Part shown: positions 10,901 to 20,535 of the stretch, piece by piece
Layout: every line of letters starts with the position of its first letter
How positions within the stretch are numbered: the stretch's first letter is position 1
Notes under the pieces: generated by a model
Database searches by the model: none
Told to the model about the DNA's origin: nothing
What the model saw: only the letters and a program-made list of their open reading frames with translations
DNA from: Silene noctiflora
Taxonomy: Eukaryota > Streptophyta > Magnoliopsida > Caryophyllales > Caryophyllaceae
Assembly: GCA_009801015.1 (NCBI GenBank)
Contig: VHZZ01000050.1
Span: forward strand, 283,491 to 318,945
Reading direction: 5' to 3'
DNA: 35,455 nucleotides
Position numbers and translations under genes: made by a program

Positions 10901-12098
10901 ACTCCTTTTGTCCTTGAGAGGGGAACTTCCGTTTTCAGTAAAAGACAGACTCACTAAGAGCATGTACAATAGAGAGGAGATTCTTATTCTCTTATTTTTT
11001 CCATCTCCCTCTATTTTTTCGACACCTCATTTTCTCTATCATCTACCTTATTTTCTAACATTTACATCCTCATAAAATTTTCTTCTATATTTTTACACAA
11101 TAGAGAGGATCCTCTTACTCCTCTTTCCATTAAATTATACTTTTAACTTTCTATAAAAAAAGGAAATAATTTATTAATACTCCACATGGAATATTATGGG
11201 TGGGTAGTTGGCACAAGGGCCGAAGCTCTTTTTCCTCTAATTTTAGAGGAAGTGGAGTACTTCCTCTATCTAAGAGGATGATCCATTTTGTTCCACAATA
11301 GAGAGGACCTTCTCTTAGAGGAGAGAGGGTGCTAAGAGGAGGGTAAATCCTCTCTATTGTAGATGCTCTAAGAGTATTATTTAGCTATAAAATATGATAA
11401 AGCAATATTGCTCACGGAAAATCTGTGCTTTTGGAATCGTGAAGTTGGCTGTTTTGATTGGTCTTTATGACTTTATGAGAGGAAGATTTGGAAGGAAATC
11501 AAGTTCTTACGAGCTACGAGTTATGAATTACTTATTTTTGCGTTGGAAACATGGAATGCCTCTCCACTCCCCTCTTTCTCCCTTTATTTTCTTCGTTTAC
11601 CCTATAATACCAACCAAAGGAAAATTTGCTTAAAACTCTATCATCTGTTCAAATGTATGTGTAAACGTTTCCCCGCCAACCAAATGTAAGCCTTGTTCTC
11701 TAAAGAGTTTTCTATGGTCGCAGTTGCATAAGTTGGAGGTCAAGCTGAGTTTCTTCACAGAAATGGAGGGAGCTGTAATGAGGGTGAGAGAAGTATTCGA
11801 ACGTTCAAGGCAAAAGCTTTTTGCAGAGCGAGCACAGATAATTGCGAGTCGTCTTGGATTACCAGCTTCAGCTCGGGGAGTGGCATCCTCACATCCTTTA
11901 AACAGGATGCCACCCAATCTATTAAACTCGGTGCTGAGACCATCAATGAACATGGCTGGTTATAGACCTCCCATGTCAAGACCCGTAATGCCTTTTGCCG
12001 GTCCCACTTCAAATACATCAGCCCCACCCGAGGTAGCCGGTAATGGTTCAGGCCACCCTACAGCCGGAGGAAAACCTTCTCCAGTTGGGACAGAGTAG
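4985..12098 (+). CDS. SWI3D: SWI/SNF complex subunit SWI3D
   Basis: Seven coding exons: 4985-5474, 6610-7145, 7536-8216, 8515-8681, 8771-9453, 10170-10369, 11724-12098. All joins are GT-AG and in frame; 1043 aa, close to the roughly 985 aa of Arabidopsis SWI3D. The protein is a core scaffold subunit of plant BAF-type nucleosome remodelling complexes in the nucleus. Visible domains: a basic N-terminus (RRRGQKRK, PPKRH) with a poly-Ala run; SWIRM about 165-248 (GWFSWTQIHPLE to WGLINYHPFP); a ZZ-type zinc finger with Cys325, 328, 332, 339, 348 and 351; SANT about 380-430 (KWTDQETLLLLEALELF); an acidic, low-complexity linker; and a C-terminal SWIRM-associated helical region about 877-975 (KLKRAALATLSAAAVKAK to RSRQKLFAERAQIIA) that normally mediates dimerisation. 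The ZZ finger between SWIRM and SANT separates SWI3D from SWI3A/B/C. Introns 1, 5 and 6 are long and carry repeats. Intron 1 contains two undetermined bases at 5531-5532. Confidence 0.97.
5551..6190 (+). repeat. 59-bp minisatellite in SWI3D intron 1
   Basis: Units begin GAACTGCTTGTGAATTGGCA and end GATTTAGAATGAATTGGTT. Starts at 5551, 5610 and 5669 give an exact 59-bp period with near-identical copies. Later units at about 5731, 5793 and 5855 diverge by small indels and substitutions. The array resumes at about 6093-6190 after an interruption. Each unit carries an acceptor-like CATTTCAG. The N bases at 5531-5532 lie just upstream of the first unit, so copy number in the assembly may be wrong. 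Confidence 0.9.
5914..6092. repeat. Insert of AAACGTTTGGGG repeats inside the minisatellite
   Basis: This stretch interrupts the 59-bp array and has its own repeated structure: AAATTGCA followed by ATTGCAC and then AAACGTTTGGGG or a close variant, at least three times (about 5970-6072). A 16-bp perfect palindrome CCCCAAACGTTTGGGG lies at about 6055-6070. The same 19-mer TAGGATAGTACCTTCGATT occurs on either side of the insert (5881-5899 and 6093-6111) and differs from the other units. That suggests a duplication accompanied or followed the insertion. Confidence 0.6.
10958..11368. mobile_element. PIF/Harbinger (Tourist-like) MITE in SWI3D intron 6
   Basis: Terminal inverted repeats: GAGCATGTACAATAGAGAGG on the left and CCTCTCTATTGTAGATGCTC on the right, differing at one position. 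Each end is flanked by TAA (10955-10957 and 11369-11371), the 3-bp target duplication of PIF/Harbinger elements. The ~411-bp interior has no coding capacity; it repeats AGAGGA/TCCTCT words near both ends. It sits in intron 6 of SWI3D (10370-11723), away from both splice sites. Confidence 0.85.
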
Positions 12099-12559
12099 TG
12101 CTACGATGGGAAGTAGTCCTCGTAATTTTCAGTACGCATCCATGAATGCCTAGGCTAAGGTTTTTGGTGGATTCTGTCATCTTTTATATTTCTCATTTTT
12201 TAAGTCTGTATTGTGCTTGGTACATATTAGTGTAGTAATTAATTGAAGGTTCCTTTATTCTCCATAACCAGTGTGCAGTGCACTGCTTGATTTATTCTCA
12301 TTCTTCTGTTCGGTTGACAAAGCACAAATATATGCCAGTGACTATGCGTTTAAGCGTGTGTTTGTGTTTGTGTGTGTGTGTTTATCGCGTAGATTATTCA
12401 TCAAGCATACATACACAATCTATTCAATCGAGTAGTTTGAATCACAAATTTACTTCTACTGTAACGAATGCATTTTCTGCTTTATTCCTAAACTACATGG
12501 TGAAATCGAATTATATTCCTAAAAAACCGTCTACTTAAACACAAATTCTCATTTGTGAC
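12099..12559. other. SWI3D 3' region, no gene seen
   Basis: Sequence following the SWI3D stop codon, most likely 3' UTR and terminator. It is AT-rich with TTTTATATTTCTC near 12181 and a TGTGTT/TG dinucleotide stretch near 12356-12382. No poly-A signal can be assigned with confidence and there is no further gene. Confidence 0.4.
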
Positions 12560-12715
12560 CGTCAATATCCGTCACAAGCTTGTGACGGGTCAAGTAAAAC
12601 CAACATGGCTTAATAAGACAAATCATTTGTAATTCCCTATGCACTTTAATTGTTGTCTTATCTACCCATGTGGGTAATACTTGACCCGTCACAAACCTGG
12701 GACGGATATATCCGT
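12560..12715. mobile_element. MITE with palindromic CACAAGCTTGTG ends, copy B
   Basis: The left end contains ATATCCGTCACAAGCTTGTG followed by ACGGGTCAAGTA (12565-12596). The right end is the inverse, TACTTGACCCGTCACAAACC followed by TGGGACGGATAT (12678-12709). The left end itself contains a perfect 16-bp palindrome GTCACAAGCTTGTGAC (12571-12586). The centre (GTAATTCCCTATGCA, then TTGTTGTCTTATC) matches copy A at 2941-3084. No coding capacity; superfamily not clear. Confidence 0.75.
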
Positions 12716-12862
12716 TGTCTTTGCTACTTAAAAGGAGGTCTACTACTCTACAGTTAATTGCATTGTTGCATCTCGATTCTTGCATTGGACTACTACTTTT
12801 ATTAGCTAATTCAACCCTTTGACCACGTTTCCAATGAGTCCTACCAAATCTCCATAAATGAA

Positions 12863-12885
12863 TTTTTTTTTTTTTTTTTTTTCCT

Positions 12886-12912
<27 letters not shown>
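12863..12912. repeat. Facing poly-T / poly-A tracts
   Basis: About 20 T, then CCT, then about 27 A: an almost perfect homopolymer inverted repeat able to fold into one long A:T hairpin. It could be two abutting retroposon tails or a length-unstable assembly artefact; the sequence alone does not decide. Confidence 0.7.
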
Positions 12913-12916
<4 letters not shown>

Positions 12917-13180
12917 CTAAAAACACCGTTTCTTACAACATTTCCCTTGCTTTTTAAGGAATGTCCCTCCTAATATCCGTCTCTTCTCCGTCATAAGGTA
13001 ATTTTTATACTCGTCGCTGTTATTATTGTTACTGCCTTATTCTGTTATTTTTATTCGGAAATGATATTATCGTCATGTAGACAATAGTCAGTTTAAGCTT
13101 TTGGTTGAGATGCATGTTTTTTTTTTGTAAGTTGAATGAGCCGCAATGACAATACAAGAATTGGGACGAGGGATTCAAAC

Positions 13181-13736
13181 CGTAGGGGTGAGCAAAACCG
13201 TATACCCGATACGGTTTTGAAAACCGTATCGGGTATACGGTTTTAAAAATCGCAAAAATCACTATACGGATCCGATACGGTTTAACCGTATATATGATTT
13301 TCGGGTACCCGGAAAAACCGTGTATACAGAATCCGTATATACGGATACGGTTTGGTAACGAATGCGGAATGCCCAATTAAACATTGTAATTATTCAAGAC
13401 TTAATAATTACCTATAACATGACCGCCTCTAGTGAAGGACTAATTATTCTTTATTGAGATAAATTACTTAAAAAAATCATAAAAAAACATTAGAAGAGTG
13501 GGAGTTGAAAGAGGAATTTTGCATTTTTTAATTTTTTTTATACAAAAACTTCAAACCGTGTCAGAAACCATATATACGGTTTCATTTTTTCCCGACCCGG
13601 ATACGATACGGTTTTTATAAAACCGTATGGTATATACGGATTTTCATATCGTATATACGGAAATCCGTATAACTCAAACCGTGTACCGTATCGTATCCGT
13701 ATTATAAAACCGTATCGTATATTTTTGCTCACCCCT
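13181..13736. mobile_element. hAT MITE with ATACGGTT word array
   Basis: The ends are perfect inverted repeats, TAGGGGTGAGCAAAA at 13183-13197 and TTTTGCTCACCCCTA at 13723-13737. An exact 8-bp duplication ATTCAAAC flanks the element (13173-13180 and 13737-13744; the last A of the right inverted repeat is shared), which is the hAT superfamily signature. Both ends of the interior are made of iterations and inversions of ATACGGTT/AACCGTAT (about 13196-13352 and 13555-13720) around an AT-rich core. No transposase. It lies in the SWI3D-OGDH spacer. Confidence 0.88.
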
Positions 13737-13744
13737 ATTCAAAC

Positions 13745-14705
13745 GGGAACCTAACCAGTAGACTAAGACATAGTCGGTTTTACACATGCTATGTTAAGAC
13801 ACTGTTATTCTGTCAAGATTTTCTTCCTTATTACACCATATTTTTGTTACTTAAAAGATTGGCGAATAAAAGATGCTGTATTTCTTTCCATTTTTTTAGT
13901 CCATAACATTTATTATTTATTAATTATTTCCATTTATTTTCCTTCATATTATATATTTTCAATATCATATACAGTGCAAAATATAATGTTTGTTTTGTGT
14001 TCTTGTTGCACAAGTTTTCTTCTTTTTCATGTTATTGCTGAAATTTTTGTACTTTTTCATCTGTATTTCTGAGGTAATTTCCTGCATTCGTTATAAATAC
14101 TAGAGTTTACGATTACGATATGCTGGTATGGATGTATGAATGTATGAATGAATGCTATGATTTCTTTCTTATTGTTTGTTTCCAAGTTTCAGGTCCGTCT
14201 CACCCATTTGTTTACATTTGATTAATACCCCTCACAATGGATATAAATGGTAAACAAATGTTTGAGACGGAATGAAGAGTTAATTGATAACTGACTTTCC
14301 TGTAGCTGTTTTATCCGAAACTCCTACTGTTTGTAGTTTTATGTCAAAAGTCGTCCCTTTTCTAACCATGTTCTCCAAACCCCGGCCTGGAAATCAATTC
14401 GGGCGAAAACTAGATGCTTTTTGGCAAGTATCAATCATGAAACATCTTTGTTTTTTTGCGTAAATCTGAGTTTTGGTACGAGGAAAAGACTATCCGTGTT
14501 TGATATTCCTAGGACAGTGTCTATTATTTTGGCGGAAACTGCTTTCCGCAGAAGATTTGGAGAAAATGTTTTACGAAAGGAATGAGTACTGAAAAAGCGG
14601 TTTTGAAATTTTCATAGTATTGTTTTCAGGTTGGCTCAGTTGGTGTTTTGATTTTGCATAGCAGGTCATAGGTTTATTTGAGTACTGAATCTGTGATCCG
14701 TAGCT
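13745..14705. other. Upstream region of OGDH, no other gene seen
   Basis: AT-rich DNA before the OGDH start codon. An open frame at 13791-14072 is hydrophobic only because the sequence is T-rich; no family is recognised. A Stowaway-like remnant is at 14193-14273. The segment TTGTTTTCAG then GTTGGCTCAG near 14630 looks like a splice acceptor, so the 5' leader of OGDH may contain an intron; this is inference. Confidence 0.45.
14193..14273. mobile_element. Stowaway-like MITE remnant
   Basis: The left end GTCCGTCTCACCCATTTGTT and the right end GTAAACAAATGTTTGAGACG are inverted copies (core CATTTGTTTAC / GTAAACAAATG) around a short AT-rich centre. The CTCC... termini expected of intact Stowaway elements are missing. 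The same core word occurs at about 4191, 25562-25626 and 28993-29075. Confidence 0.55.
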
Positions 14706-17700
14706 ATGGTTTGGTTTAGAGCTGGATCGAGGTTGGCAAACCTCGGAATCAGGAGAAGCCTATGGCAGGGACGAACTTATGTATCCAGAACACAAGTCAT
14801 TGATACACAAAACCGGTGTTTTCATAGTACAACATTTAAGAGAGCTGCTCCTATCCCTAGGGCAGTTCCCTTATCTAAGCTTACTGATAGTTTTTTGGAT
14901 GGGACCAGCAGTGTTTACTTAGAGGCCCTACAAAGGGATTGGGAAGCTGATCCGAGTAGTGTTGATGAGTCATGGGACAACTTTTTTACGAACTTTGTTG
15001 GCCAAGCAGGCACTTCGCCTGGGATCTCCGGGCAGACTATACAAGAGAGTATGCGTTTGCTGCTACTTGTCAGGGCTTACCAAGTTAATGGTCATCATAA
15101 GGCTAAATTAGATCCGTTGGGTCTTGATAGAAGGCCGGCTCCTGCTGATTTAAACCTAGAGCTGTATGGCTTCAGTGAAGCTGACCTAGACCGAGAATTT
15201 TTCCTAGGAGTTTGGAGGATGGCGGGGTTTTTGTCAGAGAATCGTCCTGTGCAAACTCTTAGAAATATTCTTACTCGTCTTGAGCAGGCCTATTGTGGAA
15301 GGATTGGGTATGAGTACATGCATATTTCTGATCGGGAGAAGTGTAATTGGTTGCGAGAAAGAATTGAGACTCCTACTTCTACAGAGTATAACAAGGAAAG
15401 GCGTCAAGTGATGCTGGATAGGCTTATATGGAGCACACAGTTTGAAAGTTTCCTGGCAACTAAGTGGACGACGGCTAAAAGGTTTGGGCTTGAAGGCTGT
15501 GAGACTCTAATTCCCGGTATGAAAGAGATGTTTGATAGGTCGGCCGATCTTGGTGTTGAGAATATAGTCATTGGAATGTCTCATAGAGGTAGATTGAATG
15601 TGTTAGGTAATGTTGTACGTAAACCACTGCGACAGATATTTAGTGAGTTTAGTGGTGGCATAAAACCTATAGAGGAAGTCGGACTTTACACCGGAAGTGG
15701 AGATGTCAAATATCATTTAGGAACCTCTTACGATAGACCTACTAGGGGTGGGAAGCGGATTCATCTCTCATTGGTCGCAAATCCAAGTCATTTGGAAGCT
15801 GTAAATCCTGTTGTGGTTGGGAAAACTAGAGCTAAGCAGTACTATTCTAATGATGTAGATAGGACTAAGAATATGGCTATTTTGATACACGGTGATGGTA
15901 GCTTTGCTGGACAAGGTGTAGTTTACGAGACTCTCCATCTCAGTGCTCTTCCAAATTACACTACGGGAGGCACTATTCACATTGTGGTGAACAATCAAGT
16001 GGCATTCACAACTGATCCAAGGTCAGGAAGATCTTCTCAGTACTGCACCGATGTTGCAAAAGCTCTGGATGTCCCGATTTTCCATGTGAATGGGGATGAT
16101 TTGGAGGCAGTCGTTCATGTTTGTGAGCTTGCAGCAGAGTGGCGTCAGACATTTCATTCAGATGTTGTAATTGACATAGTTTGCTATCGTCGGTTTGGTC
16201 ATAATGAAATTGATGAGCCATCATTCACACAACCGAAAATGTACAAGGTATGATTTTGTCATTTTAATGCATCTTTGGTTTTATTAATGGCATTGGTTAT
16301 ATTCATTCGTGTCATTTCCCACCACATATCGATTTCTGTGGTGGGTGTGGGGAAAAGAGACAACTTTCTCAGCTATTGTCGTTTATTATCAGGTTATCCG
16401 CAGTCATCCTTCAGCGCTTGACATATACAAAAAGAAAGTCCTTGAATCTGGTGCACTGTCAAAAGAAGAAGTCGATGTGATCCAGAAAAAGGTTATGACA
16501 ATTCTCAATGAGGAGTTTGAAGCTAGCAAGAATCATCAAACAAACAAGAGGGACTGGCTTTCAGCTTACTGGCTAGGGTTCAAGTCTCCAGAGCAGATTT
16601 CTAGAATCCGTAACACTGGGTATATTTTCTATTAAGCCGTTGAATTTTCTGACTCCTTCATCGCAGATATATGGCACTCTGTTTTAATCACTGTTGCAAT
16701 CAATGGTCTTTTACAGGGTTAAACCAGAGATTTTAAAGAATGTTGGCAAGGCAATCACCACTATTCCCGAGAATTTCAACCCGCACAAAGCTGTTAAAAG
16801 AATTTATGACCAACGTGCCCAAATGATTGAAACCGGGGAAGGCATTGATTGGGCTGTTGCAGAAGCACTAGCATTCGGTACATTGCTAGTGGAAGGAAAT
16901 CATGTTCGTCTGAGTGGACAAGATGTTCAGAGAGGTACATTCAGTCATAGGCATTCTGTTATCCATGATCAGGAATCCGGTGAAAAATATTGTCCTTTGG
17001 ACCATGTCACGATTAACCAAAATGGGGAATTGTTTACTGTCAGTAACAGGTGCATTTCTTATGTCAATTTTTCTTTCTATTGTTTTATCGTTCTTGTTTA
17101 GTTAGCTTTGTATAATAACACTATGTTTATTGTTATGGGTACAGCTCCCTTTCTGAGTTTGGAGTTCTTGGATTTGAATTGGGTTATTCTATGGAGAACC
17201 CGAATTCTCTTGTTCTCTGGGAGGCTCAGTTTGGGGACTTCTCTAATGGAGCACAGGTGATTTTTGATCAGTTCCTGAGCAGTGGCGAAGCAAAATGGTT
17301 GCGCCAAACTGGGCTTGTGGTGCTACTTCCTCATGGGTATGACGGTCAGGGACCTGAACATTCTAGTGCAAGATTGGAACGATTCCTTCAGGTATATTGA
17401 TCAGTCCTTGGTGCACGAACCAAGTAAAAAAAGCACAGTTACTAGGCTACATGATTGGAAAAACTGGTAATTTCATTTCCGCTGTCTTAACTTTTCATTG
17501 CAGATGAGTGATGAAAATCCATACATTTTACCTGATATTGAGCCAACGCTTACAAAACAAACCCAAGAATGCAACTGGCAGGTTGTCAATGTGACAACGC
17601 CAGCTAACTATTTCCATGTCTTGCGTCGTCAGGTTTGTATTATCAGTTTCCTAATGAATACCACCTTTTGGGATACGGAGTATAATCAAACTGTCTTCTA

Positions 17701-18598
17701 ATCATACTTGTGTGTTACTGTATTCAGATACACAGGGATTTCCGCAAGCCTCTAATTGTGATGGCTCCAAAAAATTTGCTTAGACACAAAGAATGCAAGT
17801 CGAATTTATCTGAATTTGATGACGCTGAAGGCCACCCAGGGTTTGACAAGCAAGGAACAAGATTTAAGCGTTTGATAAAGGACCGGAATATGCACTCAGA
17901 TCGGGAGGAGGGTATTAGACGCCTTGTTTTGTGCTCCGGAAAAGTATGTGATTTTTTTCCCTAGTGATACTGGCTTACTGCACGATCATCCTGTAAAAGT
18001 TTGTTATTTTATATCATGATGTGTTTTATGCAATGTTCCCTAATTTGTATGTTCAGGTTTACTATGAGCTTGATGAAGAAAGGAGAAAGGTCGATGGGAA
18101 TGATGTAGCCATCTGTAGAGTTGAACAACTTTGCCCATTCCCATACGACCTTGTACAGCGGGAGTTAAGCCGCTACCCAAGTAAGTTTAATGGGAGTTTG
18201 TCCCTGGTTTTAATTAAGATTTAAGATATACGTGTAGCTTCCTTAATCGCTTTGATTAAGATGTCGTTTTCTTTGCAGTAACTCACTGCCAAGATGAGTA
18301 TTGCTTTTAAAAACCACTGTAACTTTCGGTTACAAAAACTTGTAGCTAATGATATATGTCTACTTTTGTAGATGCGGAAGTAGTATGGTGCCAGGAGGAG
18401 CCGATGAACATGGGTGCTTACAGCTACATTTCCCCCCGTTTGTTTACAGTAATGAAATCAGTGGGAAGAACAAACATGGACGACATTAAATACGTTGGTC
18501 GTCCTCCATCTGCTGCCACTGCTACTGGTTTCCTCATGTTCCATGCTAAAGAGCAGACTGAACTCGTCCAGAAAACATTGCAGCGACAACCCATTTGA
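14706..18598 (+). CDS. OGDH: 2-oxoglutarate dehydrogenase E1, mitochondrial
   Basis: Eight coding exons: 14706-16247, 16393-16619, 16717-17049, 17145-17391, 17504-17632, 17728-17943, 18057-18180, 18372-18598. All junctions are GT-AG and in phase; 1014 aa, close to plant OGDH (about 1025). It is the thiamine-diphosphate-dependent E1 of the 2-oxoglutarate dehydrogenase complex: it decarboxylates 2-oxoglutarate and transfers the succinyl group to E2 lipoate in the TCA cycle. The N-terminus is Arg/Ser-rich without acids ([20 protein letters not shown]), a mitochondrial presequence, followed by the family [17 protein letters not shown] start. GMSHRGR is at residues 290-296. The ThDP/Mg motif starts with Gly396-Asp397-Gly398 ([10 protein letters not shown]) and closes with Asn429-Asn430 (VVNNQ). 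The transketolase-like middle domain ([35 protein letters not shown]) and C-terminal domain ([14 protein letters not shown]) are complete. The first exon alone encodes half the protein. Nothing suggests loss of function. Confidence 0.98.
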
Positions 18599-19495
18599 TT
18601 TTTTTTTTCGGCAACTGTAACAAGTTCCTAGAACAGAAACTAATAAGAGACACACAATGAAGTGGCTGCTTCCCTTATTTGGTAACCAGACGATTGTGAA
18701 TCACTGAGTATTACGTGTGTTTAGTGGGTATCTTTACAGGATTTAGCGAGTTTAAAAGGTACCTGCTGCGACTAAATAGCAAGTAGGTATCCACAAGGTG
18801 ATGGATGCCTGCAAGGTGGGTCTGTTATTTTTTGCCGCGGGACAGGTACAGTTCCAAAAGTCTCACCCGCCATGGAGGTGCTCAATAGTTGGGCCGTAAC
18901 AGGTAGTGAGCGAGTGGAATTTTACTCAAATTATTTTCCAAACTAGCCATTGTGAAAATTAATTACATTGTTAAAACCTTAACACGGGTTAAAATGGAAA
19001 TTAAAATTCGAAAATGGTCAATTTAGGAAATACTTTATTGAAAATGGTTCTTTTAATAAAAGACCCGAAAATATAAGACCTAAAAAACACAATTCAACCG
19101 ATTCACCTTGAAGGCTTGAACTGGATAGTATACGTCCCACGATGTGATGAGTTACACTCGTGTTATTTCATGTGTTACTATTGTGCTATTCCAATAAGTC
19201 GGCTGAAGATCGTGGAAGGCCGTAAAATTTAGTGATCCGCATTAAGCTTATAACGACATCTTTCCATACCACGTCGTTATTTCAACGACGGTTAAAATGC
19301 CTACTTCGTATATTGTAAACTTAAAATCGTCTTAAACAAACTAACACCATGATTTTAGATCGCTATCGAAAAATCAAAAATAACAGAAGAAATTGAACAA
19401 AACTAGGGAAAAGGATGATGTGAATGAATGATCTTTAGTAGGCACACACTTGTACATCGATAAAGTTGCATCTCCTTGCACCTGTAATTAATTAA
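18599..19495. other. OGDH 3' flank, no gene seen
   Basis: Downstream of the OGDH stop, between two convergent genes. The first 60-100 bp are probably 3' UTR. The rest is AT-rich with short stop-riddled frames. No repeat family seen elsewhere in this window was recognised. Confidence 0.45.
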
Positions 19496-20065
19496 CTAGT
19501 ATGAATCCCGTGCATGCATGCACGGTATATATAGATAATTTACTTTATAATAATGTATTATTTATAGATTTTAAATTGACACATAATTAACTTTTCATAT
19601 TTTAATATGAGAATAAAAAATGAAATGGAAAACTAATCAAAAGAATTGAGTAGAGTCATGAAATATGTATTTTAATGAACTTTTTTTACCACATACCTCG
19701 GTAACTAATAATTCCAATTTATAAATTTTCTCAAATAGTTAATGCATTTTGTTTTCACGAAATTCATAATATCAGTTCATAGCTTTTTTTTATACTAATT
19801 AAGTACATGTTAAGTTATTTTCTAGGAAACTAATAATATCAAATTATAGGTTTTTCATATATAAATTTTTAGATTTATATACCAGTTTTGTTTTATTATA
19901 ATTAAATAATATAATTTATTTCAAAAAATGTTATATGAATAAAAGATTATATGGTAATTAAAAGATAAATTATTTAATAATAATAAAGTTTGTTTCCTTA
20001 TTTAAGCAGATTCTTTTTTGAGGGAAAAAGTTTGAGAATTTTTATTCTCTTAATATATAGGAGGA
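19496..20065 (-). mobile_element. Non-autonomous Helitron-like element 1
   Basis: Read on the minus strand, the element begins with TC (TCCTCCTATATATTAAGAGA, plus position 20065 downward), preceded by A. It ends in CTAG followed by T at 19496. The 18-bp palindrome CCGTGCATGCATGCACGG, a strong hairpin, lies about 10 bp before the CTAG end. TC start, hairpin, CTRR end and A/T insertion site are the Helitron signature. The 570-bp AT-rich interior has no Rep/helicase. Its 5' portion (TTTTTCCCTCAAAAAAGAAT then AAATAAGG) resembles element 2 at about 24892. Confidence 0.75.
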
Positions 20066-20535
20066 TTACACTTCTCTGATGCTTAATCACCTGATTTAAT
20101 CACTATCATCGCAAGTAATTATATAATTAACGGACTGATTTGAGTAATTATTTAATAAAATTTAGTAGAAATTAACCTGGAAATTCAGAAATGCTATGTT
20201 GAATTACGGTATAAAATTTAGTACTACTCACTTTCTCTGTGAGTAGTACTTATCTAGCAGTTATTCCCTTTTAAGACGGTCATATTCAGTTCTACGAAAA
20301 AACGTAACCTTTTGACATAATCCACAAAGTTCACATATTCATATTAGAAGGGAAAATACACAACAATGTCTGAATAAGTTTGTACAAATGGTCCTTAAAT
20401 TTTCAACCAAACAATCAAACCAAAATACAAAACTAATTATGGGCGAAAAAAAACACCACATCTAAGAAAGCACTTACATAAAATTTCTTATTGTCGGATC
20501 ATACAAAGGCGAGGATATAAATGAAAAGATGGAAC
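20066..20535. other. RABG3 3' flank, no gene seen
   Basis: AT-rich sequence between the Helitron-like element and the RABG3 stop codon (minus strand). The part nearest the stop should be the 3' UTR of RABG3. A short inverted repeat (AGTACTACTCAC ... GTGAGTAGTACT, about 20221-20250) could form a hairpin. Confidence 0.4.

Noticed and set aside
13791-14072. 93-codon hydrophobic open frame before OGDH
   Set aside because: Phe/Ile/Leu/Tyr content simply reflects T-rich DNA; no conserved motif.
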